Origin: Flavobacteriaceae bacterium
Lineage (GTDB): Bacteria; Bacteroidota; Bacteroidia; Flavobacteriales; Flavobacteriaceae
Reading direction: 5' to 3'
DNA length: 7,162 nucleotides
NCBI GenBank assembly: GCA_020435885.1
Contig: JAGQYU010000058.1
Span: forward strand, 1 to 7,162
Part shown: one piece after another, positions 5,646-7,162 of the stretch
How positions within the stretch are numbered: position 1 is the stretch's first letter
How the letters are laid out: each line of letters opens with the position of its first letter
Position numbers and translations under genes: made by a program
The notes under the pieces: model-generated
Database searches by the model: none
What the model saw: only the letters and a program-made list of their open reading frames with translations
Told to the model about the DNA's origin: nothing

Positions 5646-7162
5646 CTACTTTTTTTGATTGACAGAATCTTTCTGTTGTGTTTGAAAATTGATAAGATTT
5701 GTCCTTGTCTTTAATGTATCTCTTTTAATTTTTTTAGCGATGGAATCCTTTTCTTTTTTTGAAAATAATTTTTTAAATAATTCTTTACTATTGTCAAAAT
5801 CTACTCTCCAAGAAATACCAACGCCATGTGTGTAACCTTCCGCATCTGTAATATCATATTCTACATCATTTTGCTTGGTGTAAGCTCTGGCAGTTAACGT
5901 GCCTTCTTCATTGAGAGGCAATGCGACTTCAACTTCACCAAAAATGGCTGATTGCGTATTACCACCAACCGGAACACCAACCCTACCATTAACACTTACT
6001 GTCTTTCCAATAGTACTAGAGAAAGAAACCCCTAATTGGTCATCTAACTGATAAGAACGCACATCTTCTTTGTTTGCCAAATCAACCGTTACGCCCATTT
6101 GGAATTTATCTCCTTTCGTTTTAAAAAGGTCAGCCAAAACATTCGATATTTTCTCCGAAGCAGTTCTGTTCAAAAAGGCATTTCCGCTATTATTATTGAA
6201 GATACCTTCGTCTAAATTAACGAAAGAACCTGTAGTAAGCAATGAGAAAAACTGAGTCATTTTTACATATTCATCACTCATTTTGAACTGTAATTCAGAG
6301 TTTACAACTGAATTCTGATTGGGAAGTTGCACATCATATTCAATATCAGAATCCAGTAATTGCCCTGTAATTTTGGCTATAAGATCAACATCAATTTTTC
6401 TTCTACTGTCCCCTACATTTTCCAACAATACTGAGGGGTTAGCTTTTGTATTATAAACTGCTGTGATGTTTAAAAATGCATCATATGGGTTACCATTCCA
6501 CACCACCAAACCACCCGGTTTTACCTTAAAATCTTTGTTTACAATATTTCTAAATTCATACACGCCATTATCAACTACATAAGATCCATAAATATCAAAT
6601 TTACCATTTGTGTTTATCTCAATAAGCATATTACCGTCTCCACTACCTCTTAATACACTTCCTGTATTTTTATCAATCACTATTTCAGCAATAGCATCTT
6701 TTGTAACCGTAAGATCAAAGTTGAGCGTAAGCCCTTTGAGCCTTTCAAATATTACTTCTTGCGTTTTGCTGAGATTTTCTTGCTCTTCTGCATTTGTGAT
6801 AAAATTTATCAATTTAGAATCGCTAACCGTAGATACATCACTTAAAGGGATGATAAATTCTGTACCGGGTTTTGTAGTACCCACCACATCAATAACCAAT
6901 TCATCCGTATAACCTCTTATTGTTGCACTTCCTTCCATAAAACCTGTTCCGTAATACTCCACATCCTCCTTCTCTTCAGTATTGAGTACTAGCAAATTAT
7001 CAGTCCTTATAGCTAAATCTAAATACCATTTCTCAAACATCTCATGGCTTAATGTACCTCTTAATGTTCCTCTAGTACCATGAACATTATCAGATATTAT
7101 TGCCGGTGTAAACCTGAAAGTTTGTTCGTTTAGTTCAACTTTTGGCCTACCAAGAATATTAT
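5646..7162 (-). CDS. tamB: TamB-like translocation/assembly module protein (DUF490), C-terminal 504 residues
   Basis: The reading frame continues without a stop or a forced start to the right edge, so this is the 3' part of a much larger gene. The first internal ATG (7040) is not the start: in-frame codons upstream encode typical family sequence, including FRFTPAIISDNVHGTRG. TamB proteins are long, periplasm-spanning, beta-rich proteins anchored in the inner membrane that act in outer-membrane biogenesis and, from newer work on the AsmA-like group, lipid transport. The visible part is rich in alternating beta strands with many asparagine/glycine turns. DIYGSYVVDNGVYEFRN and KPGGLVVWNGNPYDAFLNITAVY are characteristic of the DUF490 C-terminal domain. 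After VGISWRVDF the chain ends in a charged tail of about 50 residues (KELFKKLFSKKEKDS to VNQKK) with no strand pattern. It ends 169 nt before pfkA and looks functionally unrelated to it. A TamA-like partner is not in the window. Confidence 0.88.
   Translation of the reverse strand, partial: NILGRPKVELNEQTFRFTPAIISDNVHGTRGTLRGTLSHEMFEKWYLDLAIRTDNLLVLNTEEKEDVEYYGTGFMEGSATIRGYTDELVIDVVGTTKPGTEFIIPLSDVSTVSDSKLINFITNAEEQENLSKTQEVIFERLKGLTLNFDLTVTKDAIAEIVIDKNTGSVLRGSGDGNMLIEINTNGKFDIYGSYVVDNGVYEFRNIVNKDFKVKPGGLVVWNGNPYDAFLNITAVYNTKANPSVLLENVGDSRRKIDVDLIAKITGQLLDSDIEYDVQLPNQNSVVNSELQFKMSDEYVKMTQFFSLLTTGSFVNLDEGIFNNNSGNAFLNRTASEKISNVLADLFKTKGDKFQMGVTVDLANKEDVRSYQLDDQLGVSFSSTIGKTVSVNGRVGVPVGGNTQSAIFGEVEVALPLNEEGTLTARAYTKQNDVEYDITDAEGYTHGVGISWRVDFDNSKELFKKLFSKKEKDSIAKKIKRDTLKTRTNLINFQTQQKDSVNQKK

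Noticed and set aside
5371..5658. A 95-codon + strand frame crossing the tamB-pfkA gap
   Set aside because: It overlaps the 5' end of pfkA antisense, has a biased low-complexity composition, no start signal, and no family resemblance.

Overview
The window looks like the chromosome of a flavobacterium (Bacteroidetes). The DNA is AT-rich. There are no clear Shine-Dalgarno sequences. The three best promoter candidates each match the Bacteroidetes -7 element TAnnTTTG. The GAPDH and phosphofructokinase resemble those of that phylum, and the long partial gene at the right edge is a Bacteroidetes-style TamB. Nothing suggests a mobile element, phage, CRISPR array or RNA gene.

Layout: at the left edge, on the + strand, is the 3' end of a class I fructose-bisphosphate aldolase gene, interrupted by an in-frame TGA (118-120). 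A strong hairpin (245-281) separates it from six genes that all lie on the - strand. Read in their direction of transcription, right to left, these are tamB (3' part, open to the window edge), pfkA, gap, a LysE/RhtB-family exporter, an HMG-CoA lyase, and guaB (IMP dehydrogenase).

Transcription units: pfkA and gap are 12 nt apart and should be one operon, started by a -7 box just upstream of pfkA and ended by a clear intrinsic terminator after gap. The exporter and HMG-CoA lyase follow. The lyase has a -7 box almost touching its start codon, so its mRNA may be leaderless. guaB has its own -7 box, followed by an imperfect 25-bp palindrome that fills its whole predicted 5' leader.

Function: the region is mainly housekeeping. 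Phosphofructokinase, GAPDH and the adjacent aldolase cover three steps of glycolysis. HMG-CoA lyase belongs to leucine and ketone-body catabolism, guaB to guanine nucleotide synthesis, and TamB to envelope biogenesis. I found no previously undescribed system. The points most worth a second look are the nonsense codon in the aldolase, the palindrome at guaB, and the start-codon corrections for the exporter and HMG-CoA lyase. No sense UGA occurs in the six other reading frames, so the aldolase TGA is a mutation or a sequence error rather than a changed code.
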